Part shown: positions 25,916 through 33,678 of the stretch, piece by piece
How positions within the stretch are numbered: the first letter of the stretch is position 1
How the letters are laid out: every line of letters begins with the position of its first letter
Source of the DNA: Paraconexibacter algicola
Lineage (GTDB): Bacteria; Actinomycetota; Thermoleophilia; Solirubrobacterales; Solirubrobacteraceae
NCBI RefSeq assembly: GCF_003044185.1
Contig: NZ_PYYB01000001.1
Coordinates: 1,178,001 to 1,242,000 of the forward strand
Direction of reading: 5' to 3'
Length of the DNA: 64,000 nt
Translations under genes and position numbers: made by a program
The notes under the pieces: generated by a model
The model's input: the letters and a program-made list of their open reading frames with translations, nothing else
Database searches by the model: none
Told to the model about the DNA's origin: nothing

Positions 25916-25986
25916 CGCCGCGGGTCAGCGCAGCCGCGTCGGCCGTGCCGCGAGCTGGGTGCTCGACGGCCGGACGAGCGTGGTGC

Positions 25987-26907
25987 TCACGCCTCGGCAC
26001 CCGCCGGGGTCCGGCCGGGCGAGGACGCCCACGACGGGCGGCCCGGCGTCGGGCGCGCGATCGGGAAGCCGGTGAGGAGGAACCGCGGCGGCGGCGGACC
26101 GCCCCACTGGTTGATCGTGCCGGGATGCATCGACCAGGTCTTCGGCTCGTAGCCCTCACGCATCTGCGCGAGCTCGGAGCAGCACTCGACCATCGCCCCG
26201 TCCTCGTCATGGAGGTAGAGGAAGTGGTTGTTGCCGGGCCCGTGACGCGACGGCCCCCAGATGCACTTGCGCCCGCGGTGCGCGCGGAGCCTGTCCGCGA
26301 CCCGACCCAGGGCGTTGAGATCCGGGAACGCGTAGGCGTAGTGCGAGAGCTCCGCCTTCGGGGCCCGCGTCAGCGCGATGCCGTGGTGGTCGTCGTCACA
26401 GTGCCACCAGGACGCCAGCACCCCCATCCGGTCGGCGTTGCGGAAGCCCATCGCCTCCAGGAAGCGATCCTCCGCACGGTGGTTCCAGACCTTCGTCGAG
26501 ACGTGCTCGAAGTGCGTCGGCCGCCCGTCCCGCAGCGGCACGTCGACGGTCTCCATCCCGCAGAACAGCTTGTAGACGTGCCCGCCCGGCGAGAGGACCT
26601 TCAGCGCCCGGTCGATGCCCGGCTCGCCGTCGTAGACCCCGCCGAGGAGCGTCGCGCCCGCGGCGGGCAGTGCGCTCTTGGCCCGCTCCAGCGCCGCGGC
26701 GTCCTCGACCTGCATCGCGAGGTGGTCGTAGCCACGGTTGCTGCCGTCCTGCACGAGGATCAGCTCGTGATGACGGTCGTTGCACGTGAGGTACGCCACG
26801 CCCGCGGTACGCTCGACCTCGGTCAGGCCGACGACCTGCTCCTGGAAGTCGACGGCGCGGTCGAGGTCGGCGACGTTGAGGGCGATGTGCCCGATGCGGG
26901 TGACCAT
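25987..26907 (-). CDS. Extradiol ring-cleavage dioxygenase (VOC superfamily)
   Basis: A 306-residue, two-domain type I extradiol dioxygenase. Domain 1 starts RIGHIALNVADLDRAVDFQ. In domain 2 the Fe(II) ligands are expected at His in FEHVSTKV, His in LSHYAYAF and Glu in GAMVECCSEL; all are present. It should cleave a catecholic ring next to the hydroxyls. AGGAG lies 6 nt before the ATG. It is the last gene of the acyltransferase-FAH-monooxygenase operon, which supports an aromatic substrate. The last 30 residues are a Pro-rich tail. Confidence 0.88.
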   Translation of the reverse strand: MVTRIGHIALNVADLDRAVDFQEQVVGLTEVERTAGVAYLTCNDRHHELILVQDGSNRGYDHLAMQVEDAAALERAKSALPAAGATLLGGVYDGEPGIDRALKVLSPGGHVYKLFCGMETVDVPLRDGRPTHFEHVSTKVWNHRAEDRFLEAMGFRNADRMGVLASWWHCDDDHHGIALTRAPKAELSHYAYAFPDLNALGRVADRLRAHRGRKCIWGPSRHGPGNNHFLYLHDEDGAMVECCSELAQMREGYEPKTWSMHPGTINQWGGPPPPRFLLTGFPIARPTPGRPSWASSPGRTPAGAEA

Positions 26908-26919
26908 GGGATCTCCTGT

Positions 26920-27696
26920 TCAGCTGGTCTCGGTGAGGAGCGCCTCGACGGGGCGAGGCGCGCGGCCGGTGAGCCGCTCGACGTGATCGGTCGGCGTGCC
27001 GTCGGCACCCGACGCGAAGTAGGCGGCCATGCGGACCACGTGCTCGATCTCGAAGGGCGATGCCCCCCGACGGGCGAGCCCGCGCGCGGCCAGGCGGGCG
27101 GGGATCGGGAGATAGCGCGCTCCCACCGCCGCGGCGATCTCGGCGAGCGTGACGCCGCGTGGACCGGTGAGCTGCCACGCCCCGGTCGCCGGCGTCGGGT
27201 CCAGCAGCACGCTCGCGGCGACGGCCGCCACGTCGCGCAGGTCGATCATCGCGATCGGCGCGCGGCCGAGCGGGGCGACGAGCACCGGCCCGACGCGCGG
27301 GAGCCCGAGCACGCCCTGCTGGAACATCGACGGTCGCAGGAAGGAGAAGCCCATCCCGGACGCCCCGAGCAGCTGCTCGGTCCGCCAGTGGGCGGTCGCG
27401 GTGGCGGACGCGCCGTTGGGACCCAGCGATGCGGCGCCACCGGAGACCTTCACCACGTGCCCGATCCCCGCGTCGGCCGCGGCCCGGACCGCGGCCGCTT
27501 CGAGCAGGTCCTGCTCGGGACCGTGCGGGGTGACGAGGAACAGCCGGGTGGCGCCGTCGAGCGCCCGCCGGACCGAGGGCTCGTCGCGCAGGTCGACCTC
27601 GGGCCGTCGCAGCGCCCGTGCCTGCGCGCCGCGCGCTTCGAGCAGCCGCATGACCTCGCCGCCGATCCGGCCGGTCGCTCCGAGGACGGCGATCAC
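26920..27696 (-). CDS. NmrA-like NAD(P)-binding protein
   Basis: A 258-residue Rossmann protein beginning IAVLGATGRIGGEVMRLLEA, the GxTGxxG dinucleotide motif of NmrA/isoflavone-reductase-like atypical short-chain dehydrogenases. FLRPSMFQQGVLG and GAWQLTGPRGVTLAEIA are typical of this group. The usual catalytic Tyr-x3-Lys is not evident, so it may be a redox sensor or reductase. The start is GTG 27696, overlapping the monooxygenase stop by 4 bp. Confidence 0.82.
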   Translation of the reverse strand: MIAVLGATGRIGGEVMRLLEARGAQARALRRPEVDLRDEPSVRRALDGATRLFLVTPHGPEQDLLEAAAVRAAADAGIGHVVKVSGGAASLGPNGASATATAHWRTEQLLGASGMGFSFLRPSMFQQGVLGLPRVGPVLVAPLGRAPIAMIDLRDVAAVAASVLLDPTPATGAWQLTGPRGVTLAEIAAAVGARYLPIPARLAARGLARRGASPFEIEHVVRMAAYFASGADGTPTDHVERLTGRAPRPVEALLTETS

Positions 27697-29159
27697 GTCG
27701 CCGACACCCCGCGAAGGGCGGCGACCGCCTGCCCGACATCCGCCACGCGGCCCGCCGCGAACACGAACCGGTCGGGACGCAGGAGCGCGAAGGTCAGCGC
27801 CCGGTCGTGCAGCCACGCGCCGTCGGCGCCCGGGTCGGCGACGGCGACGCCGGCCGCCTCGAAGAGCGAGGCCGCGACCGCGTCGGTCGTCACGGCGACC
27901 CAGCCGCGCGGCAGACGGTCGTCGAGTCGCCCGGTCTGGGGGAAGAGCGTCCCGACGGCGCGCCGCGGCGGCAGACGGTGCGGCGGGTGGGAGAACGCGC
28001 CGGCGCCGTAGGTCGGCAGCGGCTTGACGTTCGCGGCGAGGAACCGCTGGACGCGAGTCCCGTCGATCGCGTGCAGCCACGCGTCCCGCGCGCGGACGAC
28101 CCACGGCGAGGTCGCCTGGACGATCCCGCCCATGAGGTTCGCCGTGCGCTGCATCGCCTCCACGTGTGGTCGGCGTTCGGTCTCGTAGCTGTCCAGCAGC
28201 GCCTCGGGCGCCCCGCCCAGGACGGCGGCGAGCTTCCACGAGAGGTTCGCCGCGTCGCGCGCGCCGGAGGAGAACCCCTGGCCCGCGAACGGTGGCATCA
28301 CGTGCGCGGCATCCCCGGCCAGCAGCACGCGCCCGCGTCGCCAGGTCGCGGCCGTGCGCGTGTGGAACGTGTAGACGACCGCGCGCTCGACCTCGACCGT
28401 CTCGCCGTCGAGCCACTCGTCCAGCGCGGCGCGGACCGCGGCCGGCTCGAGGAACGGCGCCGGGTCCTCGCCAGGGTGGAGCATCCACTCCCAGCGGTGG
28501 CGTCCCGGAGACATCGGGAGCGTGACGGTGGGCCGGGCGGCCCGCCCGACGAAGTGCGGATGCGGGACGCGGGCGAGCGGCCGGTCGACCAGCGCGTCGA
28601 CGACGATCCAGCGCTGCGGGGCCGTTCGGCCCACGAACGGGACCTGCAGGCGCGCACGGACCGCGCTGCCACCGCCGTCGCATCCGATCAGATAGCGGGC
28701 CGAGAGCCTCTCGCCGCGCCCGCCGCTGGTCGGCCTGACGTGCACGTCGACGCGGTCCGCCCGACGGTCGATCGTCTCCAGATCGACGCCACGACGGACC
28801 TCCACCGTCGGCCGGTCGGCGAGCGCGCGGAGGAGGGTGCGCTCCATCGCCGGCTGGTTGATCGACACGAGCGGCGGATGGCCCAGCCGACCGACCGACG
28901 CGGCGAGGACCTCGACCGCGCGGCCGTCCTCGGTGACGACGCTCGCGCCCGCCTGCACCTGGGCGTCGGCGAGCACCGCGCCGTCCAGGCCGACGGCCTG
29001 GAGGATCCGGAGGACCTCGTCGTCCACGACCGCCGCCCGCGGGAGCGGGTACACGTCGTCCGCCCGGTCGATCGCCAGGACGCGGACGCCCTGGTCGCCG
29101 AGCAGCAGCGCAAGCAGCTGCCCGACGGGACCCAGGCCGCAGACGAGGACGTCGACCAT
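27693..29159 (-). CDS. FAD-dependent aromatic hydroxylase (MhpA-like)
   Basis: A 488-residue flavoprotein monooxygenase. The FAD site is DVLVCGLGPVGQLLALLL at the N-terminus, and GRVLLAGDAAHVMPPFAGQG with the following SGARDAANLSWKL is the second FAD motif. This matches the PobA/MhpA class, which hydroxylates phenolic rings. The C-terminal third has the thioredoxin-like remnant of MhpA relatives. Its neighbours are a ring-cleaving dioxygenase and an FAH hydrolase, as in 3-(3-hydroxyphenyl)propionate-type pathways. The actual substrate is unknown. Confidence 0.87.
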   Translation of the reverse strand: MVDVLVCGLGPVGQLLALLLGDQGVRVLAIDRADDVYPLPRAAVVDDEVLRILQAVGLDGAVLADAQVQAGASVVTEDGRAVEVLAASVGRLGHPPLVSINQPAMERTLLRALADRPTVEVRRGVDLETIDRRADRVDVHVRPTSGGRGERLSARYLIGCDGGGSAVRARLQVPFVGRTAPQRWIVVDALVDRPLARVPHPHFVGRAARPTVTLPMSPGRHRWEWMLHPGEDPAPFLEPAAVRAALDEWLDGETVEVERAVVYTFHTRTAATWRRGRVLLAGDAAHVMPPFAGQGFSSGARDAANLSWKLAAVLGGAPEALLDSYETERRPHVEAMQRTANLMGGIVQATSPWVVRARDAWLHAIDGTRVQRFLAANVKPLPTYGAGAFSHPPHRLPPRRAVGTLFPQTGRLDDRLPRGWVAVTTDAVAASLFEAAGVAVADPGADGAWLHDRALTFALLRPDRFVFAAGRVADVGQAVAALRGVSAT

Positions 29160-30079
29160 CAGACCGGGACTGCCGTCTCGGTGATCGTGTTCGTCAGGGT
29201 GCCGATCTGGTCGATCTCGAGCTCGATCGTCTGTCCGACGCGGATCCAGCGGTCGAGCTCCAGGCCGCAGCAGCCGGGCAGCGTGCCCATCGACAGCACG
29301 TCGCCGGCGTCGAGCCGCTCGCCCGCGGAGCAGTAGGCCAGCATCGCGCCGAGCGTGTGCTGGGGGTTCGCCGCGCTGCCCTCGCACCAGACCTCGCCGT
29401 CCACGCGGACGCGGCCGGTGGCCGCCGTCCAGTCGGGCAGCGCGTCGGCGGTGAGGACGTCCGAGCCGATCGAGTTGCAGAACGTCTTCGCCTTGACGAC
29501 CGGACCGAAGACGTTACGGCGCGCGTCGTCGGCCTGCACCTCCCGGGCGGACCAGTCGTTCAGCACGACCCAGCCGCCGACGGCCTCGAGCGCCTCCTCC
29601 GGGCTGGCATCCACGAGCGGCTTCGCGAGCACGCACGCGAGCTCGAGCTCGAAGTCGAGCCACCGGGTGTGCTTCGGCCACCACATCTCCTCGCCGTCGG
29701 CGAGCGTCGCCGCGTGGTTGCCGACGTAGAAGGTCGGGGCTTCCTTGAACCGGGCGTTGGGCCTGAGCTTCGGGAACGTCTTTCCGGTGACGCGCTCGAA
29801 CGTCGCGATCACCTTCGGGACGGGCGCCGGGAAGAACTTCGTCGCGAGCACGCGGCTGGAGGCGATGACGTGGTCCTCGTAGAGCATGAACGCGCGCATG
29901 GAGCGCGGCCGGAACGGCAGGCCGGCGGTCGACGGGTCCGCGGCGGTGGCGGTCAGGGCGGCCTCGCGCACAGCGGGCGTGAGCGCCAGGAACGAGAGCA
30001 GGTCACCGTCGTGGTCGACGCGGACCCAGCCGGCCGCGGTCTCGGCGATGACGCCGTCGGGTGTGGAGCGGAGCTTCAT
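29159..30079 (-). CDS. Fumarylacetoacetate hydrolase family protein
   Basis: A 306-residue FAH-fold hydrolase. The metal-binding region has WLDFELELACVLAKPL (acidic ligands), VVLNDWSAREVQ and VKAKTFCNSIG. GDVLSMGTLPGCCGLE is the C-terminal signature. Such enzymes split C-C bonds or hydrate and decarboxylate ring-fission products, the step expected after the dioxygenase. The ATG is preceded by AAAGG, and the stop shares one base with the monooxygenase ATG. Confidence 0.88.
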   Translation of the reverse strand: MKLRSTPDGVIAETAAGWVRVDHDGDLLSFLALTPAVREAALTATAADPSTAGLPFRPRSMRAFMLYEDHVIASSRVLATKFFPAPVPKVIATFERVTGKTFPKLRPNARFKEAPTFYVGNHAATLADGEEMWWPKHTRWLDFELELACVLAKPLVDASPEEALEAVGGWVVLNDWSAREVQADDARRNVFGPVVKAKTFCNSIGSDVLTADALPDWTAATGRVRVDGEVWCEGSAANPQHTLGAMLAYCSAGERLDAGDVLSMGTLPGCCGLELDRWIRVGQTIELEIDQIGTLTNTITETAVPV

Positions 30080-30095
30080 GGCGGAGCCTTTCGAG

Positions 30096-30923
30096 CTAGG
30101 AGGAGATGGCGTGGCGGACACGAGGAAGCAGGGCGCGCTGGTCGTCGGTCTCGCGCCGGGCGCGGAGCGCCGCGATGCCGGCCTCGATCTCGGCCCGGAC
30201 CAGGTCGCGGCACTCGGCGCGTGCGTCGGGATCGCTCGCCCGACCGGACCACGGGGTCGTCGGGATCGGGGCGCCGAAGCGGAAGTAGAGGCGGTCGGTC
30301 CCGGGCAGACCGGCAAAGCCGGAGCCCTTGACCACGAGGGTGCCCAGGTCGGGGCGCCCCACTCGCCGTGCGACCGCGCGCGCGGGGGCGGCGAGCCGGC
30401 TGTCCATGTCGAGGAGCACGTCGAAGCGATCCTCGGCGCCGACCGCGGCGAAGGGGACGATCGGGGCTCCGGCCTCGATCGCCATCCGCGCGAAGCCGGT
30501 GCGCTCGCCCCAGAGCAGCTCGTATCGCTGGCCCCGCCGCTTGTAGACCTCGCGGGCGCCGCCCGGGAAGACGAGGACGGCCTCGCCCGCGGCGAGGAGC
30601 GCGGCGCAGTTCTCGCGCGTGCCGGGAACGGCCCCCATGCGGATCAGGAGGTCACGCCAGCCCGGCACCGCGAAGTGGAAGCTGTCCCCCATCCCTCGGA
30701 CGCGGACGCCGCGTCGGCGCTCGAGCTCACGGACGAGGGTGGGGAGATCCTGCATGCCGAGGAGCTGGTGGTTGCCGACGAGCATGAACGGCCCGCTCGT
30801 CGGGACGTGCTCGAGGCCCTGGAGCTCGGGACGGGTGGCGCGGTGTGCGACGTCGATCGCGACCTTCAGGACGTCCGCGACGCGGCTCGCGGGGATCGGG
30901 AGCGGGCTGGCGATGTCCGGCAT
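30096..30923 (-). CDS. Phospholipid/glycerol acyltransferase-like protein
   Basis: A 275-residue PlsC-superfamily protein. VGNHQLLGMQDLP matches the catalytic His-x4-Asp region (NHQLLGMQD), and VFPGGAREV is the acyl-acceptor motif. It resembles plant-type lysophospholipid/diacylglycerol acyltransferases. It heads an aromatic-catabolism operon, an odd partner. ATG 30923 is preferred to the in-frame TTG at 30932 because TTGACA and TAGCTT promoter elements place transcription start right at it, suggesting a leaderless message. Confidence 0.8.
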   Translation of the reverse strand: MPDIASPLPIPASRVADVLKVAIDVAHRATRPELQGLEHVPTSGPFMLVGNHQLLGMQDLPTLVRELERRRGVRVRGMGDSFHFAVPGWRDLLIRMGAVPGTRENCAALLAAGEAVLVFPGGAREVYKRRGQRYELLWGERTGFARMAIEAGAPIVPFAAVGAEDRFDVLLDMDSRLAAPARAVARRVGRPDLGTLVVKGSGFAGLPGTDRLYFRFGAPIPTTPWSGRASDPDARAECRDLVRAEIEAGIAALRARRETDDQRALLPRVRHAISS

Positions 30924-30926
30924 GGA

Positions 30927-30959
30927 TGACAAGCTATCTCAAGTCTGATGATCTTGTCA
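30927..30959. promoter_or_regulatory. Divergent promoter and inverted repeat
   Basis: TGACAAG (30927-30933) and CTTGTCA (30953-30959) form an inverted repeat 19 nt apart. On the minus strand TTGACA (30960-30955) and TAGCTT (30936-30931), 18 nt apart, form a good promoter for the acyltransferase operon. A second ATCTTGT copy follows at 30960. The TetR protein encoded at 31000 is the likely ligand. Confidence 0.6.
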
Positions 30960-30999
30960 ATCTTGTGAGGCGCAATCACCATGCCGCTACGATCTCCGC

Positions 31000-31710
31000 A
31001 TGGCCAACGACGCGTCCCCCCCAGCGCCGTCCGATCGCCGGGCGCGCCGCAAGGCCGAGACCCGGGCGCGCCTGCTCGACGGCGCTCGCGTCGTCTTCGC
31101 ACGACAGGGCGTGGACGCCACGCGGATCAACGAGATCACCGAGGAGGCCGACATCGGCTTCGGCTCCTTCTACAACCACTTCGAGAGCAAGGACGCGATC
31201 GTGGCCGCCCTCGTCGAGGAGCAGGCCGTCGGTCTCGCCGCAGCGATCGACGCCGCGACGGAGGGGGTCGACGACGTCGCGGAGATCGTCAGCGTCGCGC
31301 ACCGCGCACTGATCCAGCACGCGCTCCGGGACACCGACCTGGGCTGGCTGCTCGTCCGGCTGGAGGCGTCGCACGACGTCGTCTCGCTCGCTCTCGGGCC
31401 CTACGCCGCGCGCGACCTCGAACGCGGGATCGCGGCGGGCCGGTTCGCCGTCGACGACGCGGCGATCGCCCTGGTCGCCTCCGGTGGCGCGCTGCTGGCC
31501 ACCGTCCGCGCCGCGCTCCAGGGCCGGTTCGTCGGGGACGTCGGCGTCGCGCACGCGGCAGCGGTGCTGCGGATCTTCGGCGTCCCCGCGAGCGAAGCCG
31601 CCGAGGTCGCCTCCCGCCCGATGCCGACGGTGGACGCGCCCGCCCCGTCGGCCGGCGGGCCCGGGCGCCCCGTCCCCGGCTCGCCCAGGTCCGCGACACC
31701 ACGCGGGTGA
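31000..31710 (+). CDS. TetR-family regulator, divergent to the aromatic operon
   Basis: A 236-residue repressor. The N-terminal arm is Arg-rich, and the HTH is RINEITEEADIGFGSFYNHF followed by SKDAIVAAL. The C-terminal ligand domain is followed by a disordered Ala/Pro tail (about 205-236). TACGAT ends 6 nt before the ATG with no ribosome site, so translation is probably leaderless. It is placed to repress the divergent acyltransferase-to-dioxygenase operon. Confidence 0.88.
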   Translation: MANDASPPAPSDRRARRKAETRARLLDGARVVFARQGVDATRINEITEEADIGFGSFYNHFESKDAIVAALVEEQAVGLAAAIDAATEGVDDVAEIVSVAHRALIQHALRDTDLGWLLVRLEASHDVVSLALGPYAARDLERGIAAGRFAVDDAAIALVASGGALLATVRAALQGRFVGDVGVAHAAAVLRIFGVPASEAAEVASRPMPTVDAPAPSAGGPGRPVPGSPRSATPRG

Positions 31711-31761
31711 CGCGGCCGCCGCACCCCCGCCGGACGGACCTCGACCGTCCGTCCGCCCCGG

Positions 31762-31788
31762 TCAACCCGCCGGGCGCCCGGCCGACCA
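31762..31788 (+). promoter_or_regulatory. Sigma-28-like promoter of flgF
   Basis: TCAA (31762-31765), 15 nt and GCCGACCA (31781-31788). Only 11 nt separate it from the flgF ATG, so the leader is very short or absent. Confidence 0.7.
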
Positions 31789-31799
31789 TCCGGCCCGAG

Positions 31800-32495
31800 A
31801 TGGAACGCGGCCTCTACATCGCGGCGTCCGGGATGCTCGCCGAGCAGGTCCGTCAGGACCAGCTCGCCAACGACCTGGCCAACGCCTCCACCCCCGGCTA
31901 CAAGTCCGACCGCGTGAGCCAGCACAGCTTCGCGCGGGAGCTCGACCTCGTGAACCGCCGCTCCGGTGCCGCCGTCGGCACGCTCGGGGCGGGGGCGATC
32001 ATCGCCGAGAAGCGCACCGACCTCACGCCGCAGACGCTGAAGGAGACCGGCGAGCCGCTGGACCTCGCCGTCGCGGGCGAGGGCTACTTCCAGGTGCAGA
32101 CCGCGCAGGGCGTGCGCTACACGCGCGACGGCAGCTTCACCGCCGACGCGCAGGGCCGCCTCGTCGACCAGGCCGGGGACCCGGTGCTCGGCGCCGACGG
32201 CCGGCCCGTCCGGCTGAACGCGGACGGCACCGTCGACCCGGCGCGGGTCGGTGTCGTGGCGCTCACGAACGTCGCGAAGGCCGGGGACGGCCGCTACACC
32301 GGCACGCCGGACCGCGGCGCGGAGACCGGCACGGTGCGCACCGGGGCGATCGAGACCTCGGGCGTCGACGCGTCCCGCACGATGATCGAGATGATCGGGT
32401 CGCTGCGCGCTTTCGAGGCGGGTCAGCGGGCGATCACCACGATCGACGAGACGCTGCGCCTGGCCTCCGGCCAGGTCGGCAACCTGCCCGGCTGA
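31800..32495 (+). CDS. flgF: Flagellar basal-body rod protein FlgF
   Basis: A 231-residue rod protein: MERGLYIAASGMLAEQVRQD with NDLANASTPGYKSDR, and near the C-terminus GAIETSGVDASRTMIEMIGS with RAFEAGQRAI. Placement before flgG and the GLYIAASGM start favour FlgF (proximal rod) over FlgG. The ATG at 31800 follows the sigma-28-like -10 element by 11 nt with no ribosome site. The longer open frame upstream overlaps tetR and the promoter and is not used. Confidence 0.9.
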   Translation: MERGLYIAASGMLAEQVRQDQLANDLANASTPGYKSDRVSQHSFARELDLVNRRSGAAVGTLGAGAIIAEKRTDLTPQTLKETGEPLDLAVAGEGYFQVQTAQGVRYTRDGSFTADAQGRLVDQAGDPVLGADGRPVRLNADGTVDPARVGVVALTNVAKAGDGRYTGTPDRGAETGTVRTGAIETSGVDASRTMIEMIGSLRAFEAGQRAITTIDETLRLASGQVGNLPG

Positions 32496-32558
32496 GCCGC
32501 GCGCCGCCGCCGGGTCCCCGGATCCGGCGGACGGACCTGGACGCACGTCCGACCGCGC

Positions 32559-32585
32559 TCAAGCTGCGCCCCGCCTGACCGACCA
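32559..32585 (+). promoter_or_regulatory. Sigma-28-like promoter of flgG
   Basis: TCAA (32559-32562), 15 nt and ACCGACCA (32578-32585). The predicted leader is about 52 nt and carries a GGAG ribosome site 7 nt before the flgG ATG. It probably drives flgG through to flgL and beyond. Confidence 0.7.
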
Positions 32586-32644
32586 CCGGACGGAACCGGC
32601 GCGAGCCCTCACTCGCGAACCCTCACTCCGCACTGGAGATCCGG

Positions 32645-33385
32645 ATGTTGGAAGGCATGTACACCGCGGCCGCCGGCATGGCGGCACAGCAGCGCAGGCT
32701 CGACAGCCTGGGCAACGATCTGGCGAACGTCTCGACGACGGGCTACAAGCACGTCCGCGTCGCGTTCCGCGACCTCGTCTACACGCAGGCCGCCCGCGGC
32801 GGCGCCGACGGGGTCGAGCTCGGCAGCGGCGCGGCCGTCCGGACGCTCGGCCGCACGACGCAGCAGGGCGCGATCAAGCAGACCGGCGAGCCGCTGGACG
32901 TCGCGATCACCGGTGAGGGCTTCCTCGCCGTGCGGATGCCCGACGGCCGCCAGGCGCTCACCCGCGACGGCCAGCTGCGGCTCGACGCCACCGGCCGGCT
33001 CGTCACCGCGACCGGCGGGCTGCTGATGGACCCGTCGATCACGCTGCCCGCGGGCACGCAGCCCGACCGGATCGCGATCGGCGCCGACGGCACGATCACC
33101 GCGGACGGTCGCGCGGCGGGCCGGCTGCGGCTCGTCACCGTCACCGCCCCCGGGGCGCTCGACGGCGGTGCGGACAACGTCTTCTTCGCCACGCGCGGCA
33201 GCGGCGCGCCGACCGCCGCGCCCGCCACGACGTCGGTGCAGCAGGGGGCGCTCGAGTCCTCGACGGTCGACATCGGCAGCGCGATGACCGACATGATCAG
33301 CACGCAGCGCGCCTTCGAGCTCGCCAGCAAGGCGATCCAGATGCAGGACCAGATGCTCGAGGTCGCCAACGGGGTCAAGCGATGA
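32645..33385 (+). CDS. flgG: Flagellar basal-body rod protein FlgG
   Basis: A 246-residue distal-rod protein. MLEGMYTAAAGMAAQQRRLD with NDLANVSTTGYKHVRV begins it, and GALESSTVDIGSAMTDMIST with QRAFELASKAIQMQDQML ends it, as in FlgG. LKQTG-like IKQTGEPLDVAI precedes the core domain. The stop overlaps the flgJ start by 4 bp. Confidence 0.94.
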   Translation: MLEGMYTAAAGMAAQQRRLDSLGNDLANVSTTGYKHVRVAFRDLVYTQAARGGADGVELGSGAAVRTLGRTTQQGAIKQTGEPLDVAITGEGFLAVRMPDGRQALTRDGQLRLDATGRLVTATGGLLMDPSITLPAGTQPDRIAIGADGTITADGRAAGRLRLVTVTAPGALDGGADNVFFATRGSGAPTAAPATTSVQQGALESSTVDIGSAMTDMISTQRAFELASKAIQMQDQMLEVANGVKR

Positions 33386-33678
33386 GCACCTCCGTCGGCC
33401 CCGTCGACCAGGCGCTCCTCCCGGCGGAGATCCGCTCGGGGACCGCGCAGCAGCGCGAGGCGTACACCGCCGCGCTGGGCTTCGAGCGCCAGCTGGTCGA
33501 GCAGCTCACCAAGCAGCTGTCGGCGAGCACCGAGGCCGCGGGCGAGGAGGAGGAGTCGACCTCCGCCGCCACCCAGACCTACAAGGACATGCTGCCCGGA
33601 GCGCTGGCCGACGCCGTCATCGGCGCCGGCGGGCTCGGGCTCGCCGCCCAGATCAGCCGGGACGTCGCCGCCGCATGA
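33382..33678 (+). CDS. flgJ: FlgJ rod-cap domain protein
   Basis: A 98-residue protein corresponding only to the N-terminal rod-binding half of FlgJ: FERQLVEQLTKQLSAS, then TYKDMLPGALADAVIGAGGLGLA. The muramidase half of proteobacterial FlgJ is absent; the separate SLT enzyme at 9708-10370 probably takes that role. It acts as scaffold for rod assembly. It is coupled to flgG and flgN by 4-bp overlaps on both sides. Confidence 0.87.
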   Translation: MSTSVGPVDQALLPAEIRSGTAQQREAYTAALGFERQLVEQLTKQLSASTEAAGEEEESTSAATQTYKDMLPGALADAVIGAGGLGLAAQISRDVAAA

